64,000 bases of DNA from Phallusia mammillata (taxonomy: Eukaryota > Chordata > Ascidiacea > Phlebobranchia > Ascidiidae): positions 128,218 through 192,217 of the forward strand of contig QLIY01000037.1 of NCBI GenBank assembly GCA_003260075.1, in the 5' to 3' direction. Under the pieces are notes generated by a model, which did not search any database, had not been told where the DNA came from, and saw only the letters and a program-made list of their open reading frames with translations. The position numbers and the translations under genes were made by a program. Numbering within the stretch: the stretch's first letter is position 1; every line of letters begins with the position of its first letter. Positions 24,701 to 39,700 of this stretch are shown here, one piece after another.

Positions 24701-27700
24701 TGAATACATAGACTAAGAGCCCATTTTCTCAACCCGGATAGCATATTTAGCAATTCAAAAGAATGTCCAAAATACGAGTTTCGTTTAAACCAGGGCTGAT
24801 CAGTTTTATCAGTTAAATTGCAATTTTAAATCGGATTTTTTAGGTATTAGGCTTAAAAATTAGGTATTAGGCTTAAATTCGGTGAATTAGGTATACCACA
24901 GAACGCTACTCGCTTACCACCTGAAAAGTTCCGGCGTATACCACTAGTGGTACGCGTACCAAAGTTTGAGAACCACCGGTTTAAAGTAACGCAAGACAAT
25001 AACAAATGATCTACAGGTTCCAAATCAAGTTACAATGTTTATGATTCACTCAGTTATATGATGGCAAGCGGTTACAAGCCAGCACCTATCGACTTATCGC
25101 ACGTTCGGCTCACACATCAAATGGAAGAGCTGGTGGAGAAATTAGCAAACAATGCACATAATGTGTGGGCAAGAGAGAGGGTCAAGCAGGGATGGACTTA
25201 TGGAGTTCATCTGGTAAGTGATTTTTTGTAAAATACACAGTTTGGTTCAAAAAACATGAAAATATTAACACACACAGGAAGTACTTTTTGCCACATTGAT
25301 TTTATTATCCTGTCCTTTGGCCTAGCCGAGTTCTCAAACGGTCGTACATTTGTAACGGTTCTGTGATTTCTTTGCCATGTACATAGATATTTGCACCAAA
25401 TTGTAAATATTCGATCATAATACAAACATCTATTGAGAAAACCTAACTGGAGTAAAAAACTTTGACTGTATTTTTTGTATCTAGGACGTTGGCAAAAAAC
25501 GCAATCCCCGTTTAGTTCCATTTTCTTTACTCGACGATCTTGCAAAGCAGAGCAACAGGTTTGTTTGATAATTTTGTTGCGACTGCAAATTTAAGTAGTA
25601 TTCATGGCGACATATTTGCATTGCACTATAGGAATTCCATTCGAGAGCTTGTTCGCACACTGATTGGACATGGGTATATGATCGAACCTCCTGATGACCG
25701 ACTGAAGAAACTCGATCGAGGTGAACATTACGTTTTGCTGAGTGTAAACCTCGTGTAAATCTACGGCAATACTAAAAAAGCCAGCATGCTATACAGATTT
25801 TACAGAAAAGCGATTGTTTCGCTTAAAAAGATTTTATTGTTTGGAAAAGTTTTTTTTTTAAGTTGCAAGAAAAGATTTAAACTGTTGTATACATATAATT
25901 CGAATCTACTGCAAGCTACAGATTGCATAGCTATAACGCATTACTGGTCGGCTATTCCATTGTAAAAGCAAGCATTTATTTATTTTAAGGTGCGAAGAAC
26001 CAGGTTCAATACAACCGTATGCGAATCTACAGAGCTGAGAGAACACATGCAGTCAGTACCAACAAGTGGTACTTCGAATTTACGGTAATAACTAGCAAGC
26101 CTTTGCTTTCTGTGCTCTGTTTTATACTGTCAACACGTTAGGGCAATTAGCTCAAATTGTTAATAGTATCTGGATCTTGTACGGTTTATACTGAATATCG
26201 TATGTTTTATACCAGGTTGAATCACAAGGTGACGTGCGAGTGGGCTGGGCACGACCTGACTGTTCTGCTTGGGTCGATTTGGGAACAGATCAATGTGCTT
26301 ACGTGTTCGACGGTGTCAACGTAAGTCAAAATTTGCAAGAATCCGGTTAATCACATAACTAGTTAGCTAAGCTTTTCATGTAATTAGGGTTATGCAATTA
26401 TCTGGATTTGTCTGTATTAGGTTCCTAACGTTTAGCTCTAAGTCAAGAATAAATAATCTCCATGAAAGCAGTTTTGCAGTATAGTGTTGGACAGACATGA
26501 CCTTAAAGACAAAATATTAAAGTTTCAAAACATTTGTGGGGAAGTTCAATGTTGCCAGCATTTCGTTTGTATATTGGGAAGCAGTGTTTTGTAAACCAGG
26601 CAAGTTCACAAGCAGCAGCTAACATGACAAATGTGACAGGCTCTGAAATGGCACAACGGTTCTGAAAATTTCGGGCAACGCTGGAACATCGGTGACGTGA
26701 TTGGATGCTTGTTGGACCTCAATGAACGAACTATTTGTGAGTTTCATGCTTTGTTAAGCTGGATACAAAAGCTTTATTTTTGCCTCTCTAAAGTATTAAA
26801 TGATGGAGTCTTATAACAAACACGCTTTCTGTTAACATAAAAATGTAAGCTGTAACCCTTCAACAGAGTGGTTTAATAACGGGAAAGTTTTGTGCAATTT
26901 GTAACCGAGTATATAAACATGGACATGATGCCTTGTTTGTGGTATTTGCAGCGTTTACTTTGAATGGAGAAATCCTGATTGACAGATCAGGTCAAGAGTT
27001 CGCATTTTCAAATCTTCCACCAGGAATATTTCTAGTGCCAGCGGCAAGCCTTAACACTGGTCAGAGTGCGCTGGTTAATCTTGGTCAGGTAAAAAAAGCT
27101 GTTTGTTTTTATTGTTTGTAAATTTCATGAGTGTCATTGAGGTCGGATTAGGGAGAAAGTCTTCCCTTTGATGCACAACAAAGGAGTTTATGTTTTAATA
27201 TTGAATTGTCCTAAAGTACGCTTACTCGTCTTTTGATCTTTTTTAATGGTGTAATATAATCTTATGAGCACATATTGACACTAAAAATTGGCTATTTGAA
27301 TAAGGATGTGACGACCCTCAAATACTTCACCACGATGGGACTTCAGGAAGGATACAAACCTTTTGCCGAGTAAGTTATATCTAGTTACGCAATAGTTATC
27401 AACTGTTTGGTTAAAGGATTGTGGGCAACTAGCTTGTGTAAATCATTCAAAAACCTAATGTGAGTGGTTGAAAATTGAAATAGTTTTAGCCGCAAGTTTA
27501 AAATACTTCAAAGCTCATTTTAAAACGAAGAGTCCGGTGTTTTGTACTGTAACGTTAAGTGTTGCTAACAATCCTTATGTGATCTCAGAGGTATGAAGTC
27601 GCAAGTGGCGATTTGGTTCACCAAGAACCTTCCTTGTTTCGTCACAGTGGATGAAACCAACCGTGACATGGAAGTGATTCGAATTCCGGCCAGGTGATTT

Positions 27701-30700
27701 GTTACGTATTATAGTATCATGTCATCATAGTACGTTGTAGGCATACTGAAAGCGTTATACTTAATTAGGCATTCCCATTTGGTAAGGTATACTAGAAAAA
27801 TCTATAACTTATATAGCTTGCAATAGGATTGCTGGTCTGCATAGCCGCTTTAGGGTTGATCCCAGTAAAAAAAATATATGTGTCCATCTGAGTATCATCT
27901 TAATTTTTCGACAAAACTCAAATGTAGCGGCTTTTAGCAGAAATTTAAGGTAAAGGTAAAAGTCCTGACGGTCGTGGTCACGTGAGCAGACAGTCGATTT
28001 GATTGGTTGGCTTATTTCTTGTTTTAAAAGTGGATGTCGAATAGAAACAGGAACGTCATTTGCATTTTATTTGTAAGTTATACGTGTCTTCAATTCTATT
28101 TCAGCAATCACAAACCACCGAGATTGAAGGTGTTGAATCGGCGGGCTGGTAATTCGAGCAACCTCGCTCAGCCCGCTGAATGGATTTACACACGTCTTAA
28201 TATGCCGGTTAAAATGGACGAGGCCTTTACGAAAAAGTAAGTGCATTGCATTTTAAAGATATAAAAACACTGTGAGAAAAAAATACATAACTTTTTTGTC
28301 GATCTTCTAATTTTGAATAACTAGTTTGAAGCGGATATGTTACCTGCTGTTGTTCTAATTGCATGGGTACTAAACATTATTATTATTTTGTGACACTTTT
28401 CTATTGTGTTGGACTTTCTTCTTATTTCTCTTATACTTGTGATGTGTCCTTGTTTTCATTTTCTTCTTTTTCTCTTTTGCACCGCTTGCTTTCGCAGTTC
28501 GGGCCGGCTCATCAATATGTTCACAGAGAATGAGTCTATGATGGACGATGGTGAGTAGTCGCACGGATGAATCGGTGTCGTCTTAAATATAGGCCATTTA
28601 TATCATACACTCTGAATACATTTTTTTATGTTCCTGCCTTTTCACATTTACGCCACCTTAACTGTTTTAAAATTCTGTAAAAAAGATACATGGGGTGTAT
28701 TTGTTTGTAAATATAAGCAACTCACCTTAAATTTAAAGAAAAAAATTAGGCTGGTTGCTTTTTACCAACACTTCCTTACTTAGTGCAGAGAACTGATTTT
28801 TGGAACACATTTAGGAAAAGGTTTTTAGATAATTTATCTGTGGCTTATCATTATGCAGCCAACGTCCCTGAAATATTCTTTTACTTTGTTTTAGATATCG
28901 ACGGTGATTTCGAGGTTTTGCGGAAGACTGCACGAGGTGGTTTGACTCCTTCTCACGAAACAAAGCAAGAGAGACCTCATCAGCACCACCATCATCATTT
29001 AGGCGCTTCTACTTTGCCAATACCAGGTGAGATTTTAGGTCTGATGACTTTGGCTTGAAGTTGGGAAATCAATATTGGATTCATTTATTTTTTAATTTCA
29101 AAATCGGTAAGACTTCAGGTATAAGGAACAAACAATTATGCGATGGCTGAGGTGCAGCGTTGTATGTACGTGATGTCACAATAGCCCTAAAACCTATTTT
29201 GTTTGTAAGATGCTTTTTTACAGCTGTGTTCTATTTGCAATATCTGGCCCCTTTTTGGTTGCTTGTAACACCAATAACATTTCAAAAACTAAAACCTGCC
29301 AAAAAAGGCTACGGCTAGACATACATTTAAGCGTCCGAAGATAGCGTTATAAAATTCGAACCAAATATGGTTCGATTTTTCAGGTTTTTTTTTACTTAAA
29401 ATTGTTTGCAGGTCTAAAGGCTCCCAAGTTTCACTTCCGCTCTAAGTCTTCAGCTTCAGCAGCGCAAACAGCGAACAACACACCAGCTAAATCCCGTTTG
29501 ACTGAGGAAGTTTTGCCTGATCAATATACGGATGTTTTATACAAGAACGACATTGACCAGGTGACTAAAAAGTTTTTGAAAGAATATGTTGTTGCAAAAA
29601 GCCAGAACAAAAAATAGCATTATAGTTTAAAGTAGGTTTGCAGTCTAATTCAACAAAGCTCTTTTTTCCCAGCTTCTCCACTCCACCCAGTACTCTTTTA
29701 CCGTGAGAGTTTTCCCCGACCAGGAACCCGGAAGTGTATACGTAGGCTGGGTGACGTCAGACTTCCATTGGAACATGGACAAGTTTCGTCACGAAAATAT
29801 TCCGTCAGTTACGTTAACATTGGGTGATGAGAAAGGCAAAGTCAGCGAAAGGTAAATAACAAAAGTCTAAGTTTTTGTGCAATTTAAACTCCTGTGAGTT
29901 TGAAGATAGTAATTGGATTCGTATTTTCATGGTTTAGAAAGGGTTTTAAACATCTGACAACAATTGTAGGATAAGGAATCGATAAAATGGGTTGGTCTAA
30001 CTAACCTTCAGGTTAAACATTTTCTTTTTGGTCAGTTTCTTTATTTCCTTAGGTTTCCTTTTGGCTTTCGCGTTAGTAAAAAGTTACCACATTTTATTGA
30101 TTTTTTTGCCTTAAATTGGACTCTAACTTCTAGCGGTTTTGCATAACCTTACAACTTGCTTTGCCACTTACTTTAAATTGTTGCATTTCGCTTTCAATGT
30201 TCCTTTTTTTATCGGCCTCTTTTCAGCATCAAGCGATCTAACTGTTATGTAATCTGGTGTGGCGACCTTCACCAACACGTCGCAAACGGCCAATCAAACA
30301 ACGGCTTACTGGTCACGTGCATGGTTGACATAGCAACAGGTTTATTGACATTCAGTGTCAATGGAAAGGACCTACGTGTGTTTTATCAGGTAAGGAGAAG
30401 TTTTTATGTTGTTGGTGATTATTAAAAGGGGATTTGAATCCAGGGGAAACTTTTGTTTCAAATGTTGATTTGTTTTGATTTTCAGGTTGAACCCGGTGTT
30501 ATGTTGTATCCTGCGGTATTTGCACTTCCATCTGCTCAATCTGTCTTCCAGTACGAGCTGGGAAGATCAAAGGTACGTCCACACATAACAATTATATACT
30601 TTGTAATTATAACTTCTTTTCTCTGCATAGAACTGCATGCCACTGTCAGCTGCTGTATTCGAGTGTGAACGCAAAAACGTCATTCCCCAATGCCCGCCGC

Positions 30701-33700
30701 GATTGGTCGTCCAGTCCTTGGCTCGTGTCACGTGGACTCGCATGCCGACACGCTTGATTAACGCCGAGTGTCGCCGGGAGCTGGAGAGATCGAAGGGATG
30801 GACTGCTGAGCTGAGAACGACTGATGCAAACTACGATGCTTGTAAGTGTAAAGTGATAAAACTACTGATGTAAGCGGTTTTCTGCCAAGAGAGACTGGTG
30901 TTCTAAAGCTCGTGGGTGCGAAAATATATTATAGAAGTTATGAAAACCCACTGGCTAATTGCACTCGTTTAGTACGCGTTTTAAAATTCCATTGTATATA
31001 AACATTTTTGGGCGTTTGGGTTTCAACTTCCAAACATTTAGCTTAAAATGTTTTTTCGCATCTCTCAACTAAAAAACTGATGTGATCATGAATTGACTTC
31101 TTACAAATGTGTTTGTCCATAACTCTGCAAAACTGTCATTAGTATAATTGTCTGTTCTTGATTTTTTAGACAACATGGCCGTCCTGCACATCCCTGAGGA
31201 AAACCGATGCGTGGATTTGCTCGAGTTGAGTGAAAACAACGCCTTACTCGACTTCCACGAGCACACACTCAAACTCTACTGTGCCTTGTGTGCTCTTGGG
31301 AACAGCCGAGTAGCCCATGTATTGAGCAGGTAGGTCTTTAAGAGATTTTAAAACCAACTTAAATTTAAGAAAAACGTATTTTTTGCAAACCCTTATCCCA
31401 GTGTTTTTCTTTAAAGAAGATATTTGATAAATTGTAATGAAAATAACAAAAATAGAAAATTGGTCGCCAAAAAACAATGAGAAAACGCGCTTTGGAGAAA
31501 ATAAGTGCCTTGAGCGTTTCATTTTTGGTTTCAGGCAAGTTTGGTTTTCGAAGTATGATATTTTTGTACATTGCAATTGTTATATATTTTTCAGCTATGT
31601 TGACCAGAGACAGATGATGTACATCGTCAAAAATTCAACACTGGTTGGTTCCATGAGAGCAGCGTTTCACGATTTGCTCATTGAGATGCATCTTGCTCCT
31701 CACGCTAATGCAAGGTAAGCCTCTAATACGTACTGTAAAAATGTTGATATACTTTTGAGGCGCAGTTTAATCACACTTTACATGCTAGACATATACATGG
31801 TCGTTGTATTTAATTCTGGGTTGTAAAGTTCATGTTTTCTTTCACCAAGCAAAATAGACTCAATGCAACCACCAACATTTTTTGTCCCTTTAAACATTAA
31901 AAAAACAAGTTTATAACTAAACTTTTTCTCCATTTTTTTCCATCGTAGACGGAACACTCAAAACGAGTACATCTTTCCACTGAACGACTCAACGCGATCT
32001 GTGGGTTTATTCGAGGGACCAGACAAATACACACCAGGTTTGCCAGGGGTTGGCGTCGGTTCTTCACTAAGACCTCGTATGCATTGGTCGACCACCGACT
32101 TTGTTACCAGGTAAGCATTGATTAGTGACTTGTACATTGGACATCGGGTTGCCTATAAGGTTCACTGGACTGTGTTGATTTAAAAACCAAGAGTAGAGAA
32201 AGCTTGTACATAATGAATACATTATATTACTGCTGTTAAAAAAATCGCTGTTGTCATCATCACTGCAATTTATTTACTGTATACAGACTAATTCTGATAA
32301 TTTTTTGATCCGGCTAAATGGATGGGGATCGTAAAGCCCAACCGCAGTCATTTGTTCGTCCTGTAAATCGTTAATGGCATAAAGAACTCGGCAAATTCGT
32401 TACGCGATTAGCCGGATTCGCCTGTACAAGTTTTTAGCAAAGCGTATGTTTAGGTGTTTGTTGTAAGGTTACAGTGGTATAATGTTGTCGCTGAAAAAGT
32501 TGGATTTTTGAAGTTGATGTGAGTTATTAACGTGCCTAAACGATTACTGCAGCTTGGAGGAAGCTTACAGTCGCCCCGTCGACGTTCCTGAGTTCCCATT
32601 GGACGCTCTTCGCCATCACGTGATCAACCAGCTGGAGGACGCCGTGACGTCACTGCACCTGAATTACAAGGAAGTGACGGGATTAGCTCAGCAGCATTTG
32701 TTTGTGTCAGTCGAATTTAACTTACTTGTGTGTTTTTAAATAACCGGCAAACAATACGTGTCTTTACTGATTAGGACAAAAGAGTGGACCAAGAAGAATA
32801 ATTTTACCTGTTATTGTTAAAAACGCATTTAAAAGTAACACTCGTGAAAGTAATTGGAAAAGCGTTGCAAACGCATTGATGTGCGCCGTGGATGTAGATT
32901 TTTTGCAATGAATAAAACCCAATTTTGGTAAACTGATGATCAATGGTAAACGTTTTTATTTTCATTTACAGACCACTGCTACGGCTGACGGTCACCCTTC
33001 TTACCATGGGAGTGCTCGAAGACAACGACATCAAGCGGATGTTGGTGATGCTTGACCCCGAATGTTTTGGGAATCTTGTTACTGGAATTCATGACATTGA
33101 AGGTACCTTAGTGTTATACAAAATGACGCTCGACACGTTACATAAGTTGTTAAAACTTGTATTCCCTTGTCATTCAACTGTCGCAACAAAAAGTTTAAAG
33201 CAAACAAACTTTTGCAATTTTAGGCAACTTAAAAATGTGACTTGATATGTCATGTATTAAAACTTGTTTTTAGCGATGTACTCTTGGCTTAGTTTTTGTC
33301 TTAACATATTAAACAGACAAAACATACATAATTGTCTTAACAGGTAAAAACATATATAATTTTTAAACATATAAAAGTACAATATTTGTGTGATCTTCCT
33401 TCCAGACTTAAAGGCATCTGTCGGTTGTGGCTTGCTTCGAATGAGTTTGGTCGAACCAGTCAAGTTGGAAGCTTGTCGTTTGCTTCATTACCTCAATGAC
33501 TTGCAGTTGCGACATCGAGTTGAAGCTCTTGTGTCATTTTCTACACTCATTGTTTCCAAACTTCAACAAGTAAGTCCCCACAAATGACGAGAATTTGTAT
33601 TTTTTTTTCGGTAAAACTTTTTACCGTTCTACGTACTCCGGCTTTTTTTGTGCCAACAGGCCGAAAATGATTTATAATGACTTTAATAAATAAGTTACGA

Positions 33701-36700
33701 CACTGTAAACACCATTATACAATATGTGCAAAATAACAAACAAACACCAAAAATAGTTGGTGATTACTCATTACTTACACCAAAAAAGACAACTCAGCCA
33801 GCCTTGTTTGCTCTGTTTTGATAATAAAGCATAAACTGTCATATACTATTGTTTTGCAGGACCAACGCAGCAGATACCAATCTGTCATGGAAGCATTAAA
33901 CATGTCAGCAGCGATGACCGCTAAAATGACCAAGGAATTTCGATCACCACCGAATGACCAGATGGCTCTGCTGCTAAGGTAATTTAACATGTAAAACGAA
34001 ATTTGGCAAATTCAATCAGCAATGACGATATACCTGACGATATAAGAACGCCATAGTATACACCAAACCGGTAAAGGCGTTGTACCGAATCGAGTCGGTC
34101 TCCCAGACATTCCCACAAGCAAGTCATTGGATTCAAAAAACTAGCCTGTGGTGGGATTCGAACCCGCGACTTCGAACCCGCGACAGGAGCCTACACAGGA
34201 CTGGCGCTCTACCAACTGAGCAAACATAAATGTTTATCAGAGCATGTTTTAGAGTTCGTGACATTTGAATGAGACAAAAAATAAGCCAAGCCAAAGACAA
34301 AATGAAACATGTAGATTAATTTCGTATTTAGTCACCCACCTTTTGTCTAGAAAAACAAATTTGTTTAATACAATCAAGATAAGTGCTCAAATTTTATATC
34401 CTCCGACTTTGGTGTCAAGAAACTTTAAACAAAAAATAGAGTTTGTCAATTTAACGGCACTTTTGTGTCAACAGTTTCAAGTCGGAGGACAGCGAAGGAG
34501 AATGTCCCCTGCCTGACGAGATTCGCGACATCGTGTGGAATTTTCACATGGACATGTTATGTCATTGTGGTGAATATGCGGATGGAGAGACAGAAGAAGT
34601 GAAAGAGGTCTGGACGTTTTTCGAACAAAATAAGATATAATTTGCCTTCATGTCTTTCAGCAATTTGTATGTGCCTAAGTTTTGCACAAATATAACATAC
34701 CCATATTACAGATTTTACTACAGTGGCCCTACAAAAAAATATGTTTTCAACGTGCAGTGTAAACGGTATTCCAATGACTTTTTATATTGCTGTATTACCA
34801 CTAGTGCAGTACAACGACGTTTAAAAAACTTCTACTGAAATATCGTAAATTAATATCACCCATGCATTCTTCCTTACACTGCTTTTTGAAACACATCAAA
34901 AACTGATTATAATTTGCTAACAGGAATCGTATGGTAACCGACTTAAATCGCTTCTCTCGCGAGTTCTACGTCGCAAGACTTCAGCCTCTGCAGGCGAGAA
35001 TGGCTTGTACAAAGAGAATACTGTAATCACGACATCGCCTTCGTTCTTTCGGGATTTGACCACGCAAACAATGGTGACCTGGGCCCAGGAAAAGACCATC
35101 AACGACCCAAAACTGGTCCGCGAAATTTTCTCGCTGTTGTATCGACAGTTTGACGGAATCGGAGAAGTAAGTCTTAGTTGGTCTCTTGATTCGCTTTGAT
35201 TTATGGAGTATGTCGTGATCGCTGGTCTGCGTAGACTAGACGCTTCAGGACTGATCGCAGTATGAATGTATTCGTCTAAGGGTTGTGCTGTTTGCTTTAA
35301 CATTTTTTCGACTCTTTTTGTTTTGTCATTATCGTGTGCCGATAAACCTTCAATATTAATCCTAAATGCAAATTGACTGTCCGGGACTAACCATGTTTCA
35401 TGTTACTAATCTAATCTTTCAGTTTTAGAAGGCAATATAAATATATACGATTGCTGCTGTTGTATTTTTTCTTTTTTGTAGAGCATTAAACATCTCTAGT
35501 TCGTAATGTGACAAAATACATTTTATAACACAAATTATAGGGCGGTTGGGGCATTTGATCTGTCCTGACTAATTTTCGACAATCAATAACAACACGTTTG
35601 CTTTCTACAGTTAAATCGTGCGCTAAAGAAAGCTTACTGCATCAGTGCAATATCTGAGCAAGACACAATGGGTTTACTCGATGCCCTATCTCGTCTTCGA
35701 TCTTTGCTCTCAGTGAAACTTGGACGTGAAGAAGAAGCTCTCATTATCAAAGAACTCAAGTACGAGCTCATATACCTTGGTTGGTGACATAGAGTTAATG
35801 CGTTAATTATATTTTTTCTTTGTAGTAAGATAATGAACAACAAGGTGTTCTATCAACATCCCAACTTAATGAGAGTTCTCTGTATGCACGAGACTGTTAT
35901 GGAAGTTATGGTCAGTGTGCTGGGTGAAGGAGATGACGATGACAACGGTAAGCTTAAGATTTGTAAGCAGGTCTAAAGTCCCGAACCTAAGAGTACACAA
36001 GCCCGAAACTCTGACTAAACCCGTTTTTAAAAGAACAAAGCCTGATTCTAGCCCAGATATTCGTGAAAATGTGGCAAAAATTACGTCGAGTGTGAATTCA
36101 GGCCCGAATTGAGTTTGTTCTATTAAACTTAAGCCCGAACCCGAAACGGGCCCAAACAATTTTGGTAGGCTTATGCAAACTTGCAGCAAAAAGCGATTCT
36201 CTGGCTAGAGATTACACCAGAGTTGAAATATCTTACATATTTACTTTTACATTCACACCACAGTTCCCAACCAAATTTTAAACTTTTGTCGCTTTTGCCA
36301 TCTAACTACTTCTAAAGTTCTGTTTTTCCTTTATGTGGGAATGTATAAAACTTATAATTAAAAAGGAACATTGTTTCAGGTGCAAAAGGTTTAACTGCTA
36401 ATGCCAGGGTATAACCTGGCTTTTAAAAACATGACACATACGAAACAGAAAACCAAACAAAGTTAAAATTTATAGCAAGACCTCACGATTAATCCCCCGA
36501 AAATCCTATTGCATAACTATAAGGCGTATACGCCACACCCACAAATTGTTTTGGTGTTTATATTTATGCTTAATAGGTCAAGAGGTTCGCTTCCCACGTA
36601 TGGTGGCAGCATGTTGTCGATTCTTGTGTTACTTCTGCCGAATTAGTCGCATGAATCAAGGGGCGATGTTCGACAAAATTGATTTTCTTCTCGAGCACGG

Positions 36701-39700
36701 CTCTGTCGGTCTGGGTAAGTTTGGTTATGATAGCTTTTTGCTTCAAAGAACTTGCTTGTTTCCTGGACACGTATTTTTGACGACTTTTTTACGTCTCAGC
36801 CTCTCCATCGATGCGAGGTTCCACACCATTAGATGTCGCTGCTGCATCAGTAATGGACAACAACGAACTCGCTCTGGCATTGCGCGAATCTGACCTTGAA
36901 ACGGTGGGTAATGCATCTTACTGGGCCAATGTCAAAATCTCTGTCATTTACGTTTTGTGCTGATTTAAGTCATACATTGCTATACGATTCAAAGCATGTT
37001 CGAAAGCAGATTTTTTTCCGAGTTGTGAGCAGACTTCTAACGGCACATAACTCTTCAATCACGCTACATTTGAATAAAATCAGATAATGTTTTGCCGAAA
37101 TCAATGATCGTATTGTGTCACCATGGAAAATAAAGTGCTATGATTTCCAAATAATCGAAACACCATAATCTGTTGTATTTTTCTGACTCTTGCCTTTTGG
37201 TACAAGCAATTCCAAGTTGATATCTTTATTTACAGCTTGTGGAAAACCTTGCGAATTGTGGATTACAAAGTTCCAACATTCTGTTGAGAAAAGGTTACCC
37301 TGATCTTGGGTGGAACCCGGTTGAAGGAGAAAGATATTTGGATTTTCTTAAACACGCAGTCTTCGTAAACGGTCAGTGTGGTCAAAATTTACTTTTGATT
37401 CATATTAATAATAACCCCAATTCGTCAACGGTTGGTCGATTGGTCGTAATATGCAATTAACCGAAATATTTTCTATACCATTTTGGGCGACAGTTTAAAA
37501 TTGAATTTTCAATTAAACATGATTTGCAATTAACCGAAAAAGTCTGTCCACCTTGCATATTGTAGGTGTATATTGCTGGATTTAAGGCCTATGTTTGATC
37601 GGTAAATAAGTTATTTTGACCTCTTAAAGATACTGCATGGACATTGCGTATTTTTGGTCCTGGCAAATTTTCTGCACGATTACAATTTAAGCTTTTACTT
37701 GATTCTTGCAACATTCTCAGGTGAAAGTGTTGAAGAAAACGCGAACTTGGTTGTTCGTCAGCTTATACGACGTCCCGAGTGTTTCAGTCCCAGTCTCCGA
37801 GGCGAGGGTGGCCAGGGTTTGCTCTCAGCGGTGTCCGAAGCTTTACAGATTTGTCGTGACCCACTTCGTGATTGCCCCGATCCAGCGTTCATGCATCACC
37901 AGTGAGTTTTGTCCTTAGCGAATAAAGCACTTAACGTTTGAGAAACTTCTTTCAATGCTTTACGACTGAACATGTTGTTTGGCGTATTGCGATATTTGGT
38001 GTAAGTAACGTAGGAATGTATTTTTTGTAGCTTTATTTTACGTCATATCCAAGTTTTCACAAACCATGCGATTCAAAACGTTGAAAGCATATTTTACTAA
38101 AACATGCTTGTCAAATGGTGATTTAGGAATTGTTTTTTCATCACAGCTTTTAGATTTTTACCGACGTCGTTCCGTGAGTTTCTGATTTCATACATTCATT
38201 TCAAAACCATTAAAGTCTACAAAAGAACAACCTGAAACAACAAAAATAATACCATTTTGTTACTGGTCAAATGTTAACCTAATCATTCACGATTTATTGT
38301 ATTGTATTAACTTATATTATTATAGTGATCCAGCTCATGTCGTTAAAGAAAACTTTCACATTTACTTTACAGGTACATGGTGGATGATGATGAGGAAGAA
38401 GAGGAAATTCACATGGGATTCTCTATCTTAGCTTTTTACTCCGCTCTTATTGATTTGCTGGGAAGATGTGCTCCCGAACAAAATCTTATTGAACAGGTTA
38501 GCTTGGCTTATCCAAATAATTTTGTTGAAATGTCTAAATAATAATAAAACATAAATCTGCTTTATGCAACTTTAATGGCGATTTTGTAGTGAAGTTGGCA
38601 TTTAATATATTCTGATAGTATTTTTCACACGATTCGAAACACACTTGCGAAATATTAGGCAACTTAAACGTGTTGTTTTCAGGGTAAAAGCGAGGCAATT
38701 CGCATCCGAGGCATTCTGAGGAGTTTGGTTCCTCTGGAAGATTTGATCGGTGTCATCAGCTTGCCCTTTGACCTTCCGCGTCTGGAACGAGGTCGCTTTC
38801 AATTTCTCGTTGGGATTATGCTTAAAATTGTGATAATAAATGTTGTTTGGTTTCAATGCAATCGTTTAAAGAAGATTTAACTATAGTTGTTTGAAAAAAA
38901 AACGCAAAAAGCAAAGTCTATATTTGCACAAACGCCATCCTTTAGCCTTCAAAATTGAATTCAGCCCCGAAGCAAAAAGTGAAACTCCGCTTACGAACTG
39001 CGTTTTTTCTGATGGTTTTAATGTTCACTTAATATTTAATAACTTATCACATTTTCACACCTTTTGATAATTTTTCTACAGATGGTTCCAGTCACATCCG
39101 ACAGCCTGACCTTTCCGCTTGCTTTGTCCCCGATCACAAATCAGCCATGATACTTTTCCTGCAGCGGGTTTACGGCATCGACAACCCGCAGTTGTTGATT
39201 CGAATTCTTGAAGTCGGTCTACTACCTGATATGAAAGCGGCTGCGCAACTAGACACGGTAAACTTTTTACTACTAGTTTTATATTTAGTGACATTCAATG
39301 TCTTGTAAAGATCTGCATAGACTTTCCACGAAAAAAAAAGATTTTTGAGCGACGTAGCGTATATCTGTAAATTACGGTTTGACTATTTAAGATTTGCTTG
39401 TTTCAAATCTTTTAATAATGCAAATCTGTTGCAAAGTGAGATTGCGTTATAACGTTCATCTAAAGAGATGTAAAGCTTATCACAATAGTTGTATGTTTAT
39501 TCTTTCGAAATATTTAGACTTATATGACATCTTCATTCTCATAACTAACTGTTGCAAGTCTTTGCAGTAGACATACTTTGTAGAAAAAATGCTATAGTTC
39601 ATTGAACAATGAGGTTAAAAACGTAAATTTAAGGACAATTTTGTGGACATAAACTTGCCTAGTAGTAGACTAATCCCTTGTATGTTTTCATTACAGCCTG

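Noticed and set aside
34144..34221. Functional tRNA gene on the minus strand
   Set aside because: A- and B-boxes exist, but the T-arm is duplicated and the 5' acceptor strand does not pair with CCACAGGC, so a pseudogene or SINE part is more likely.
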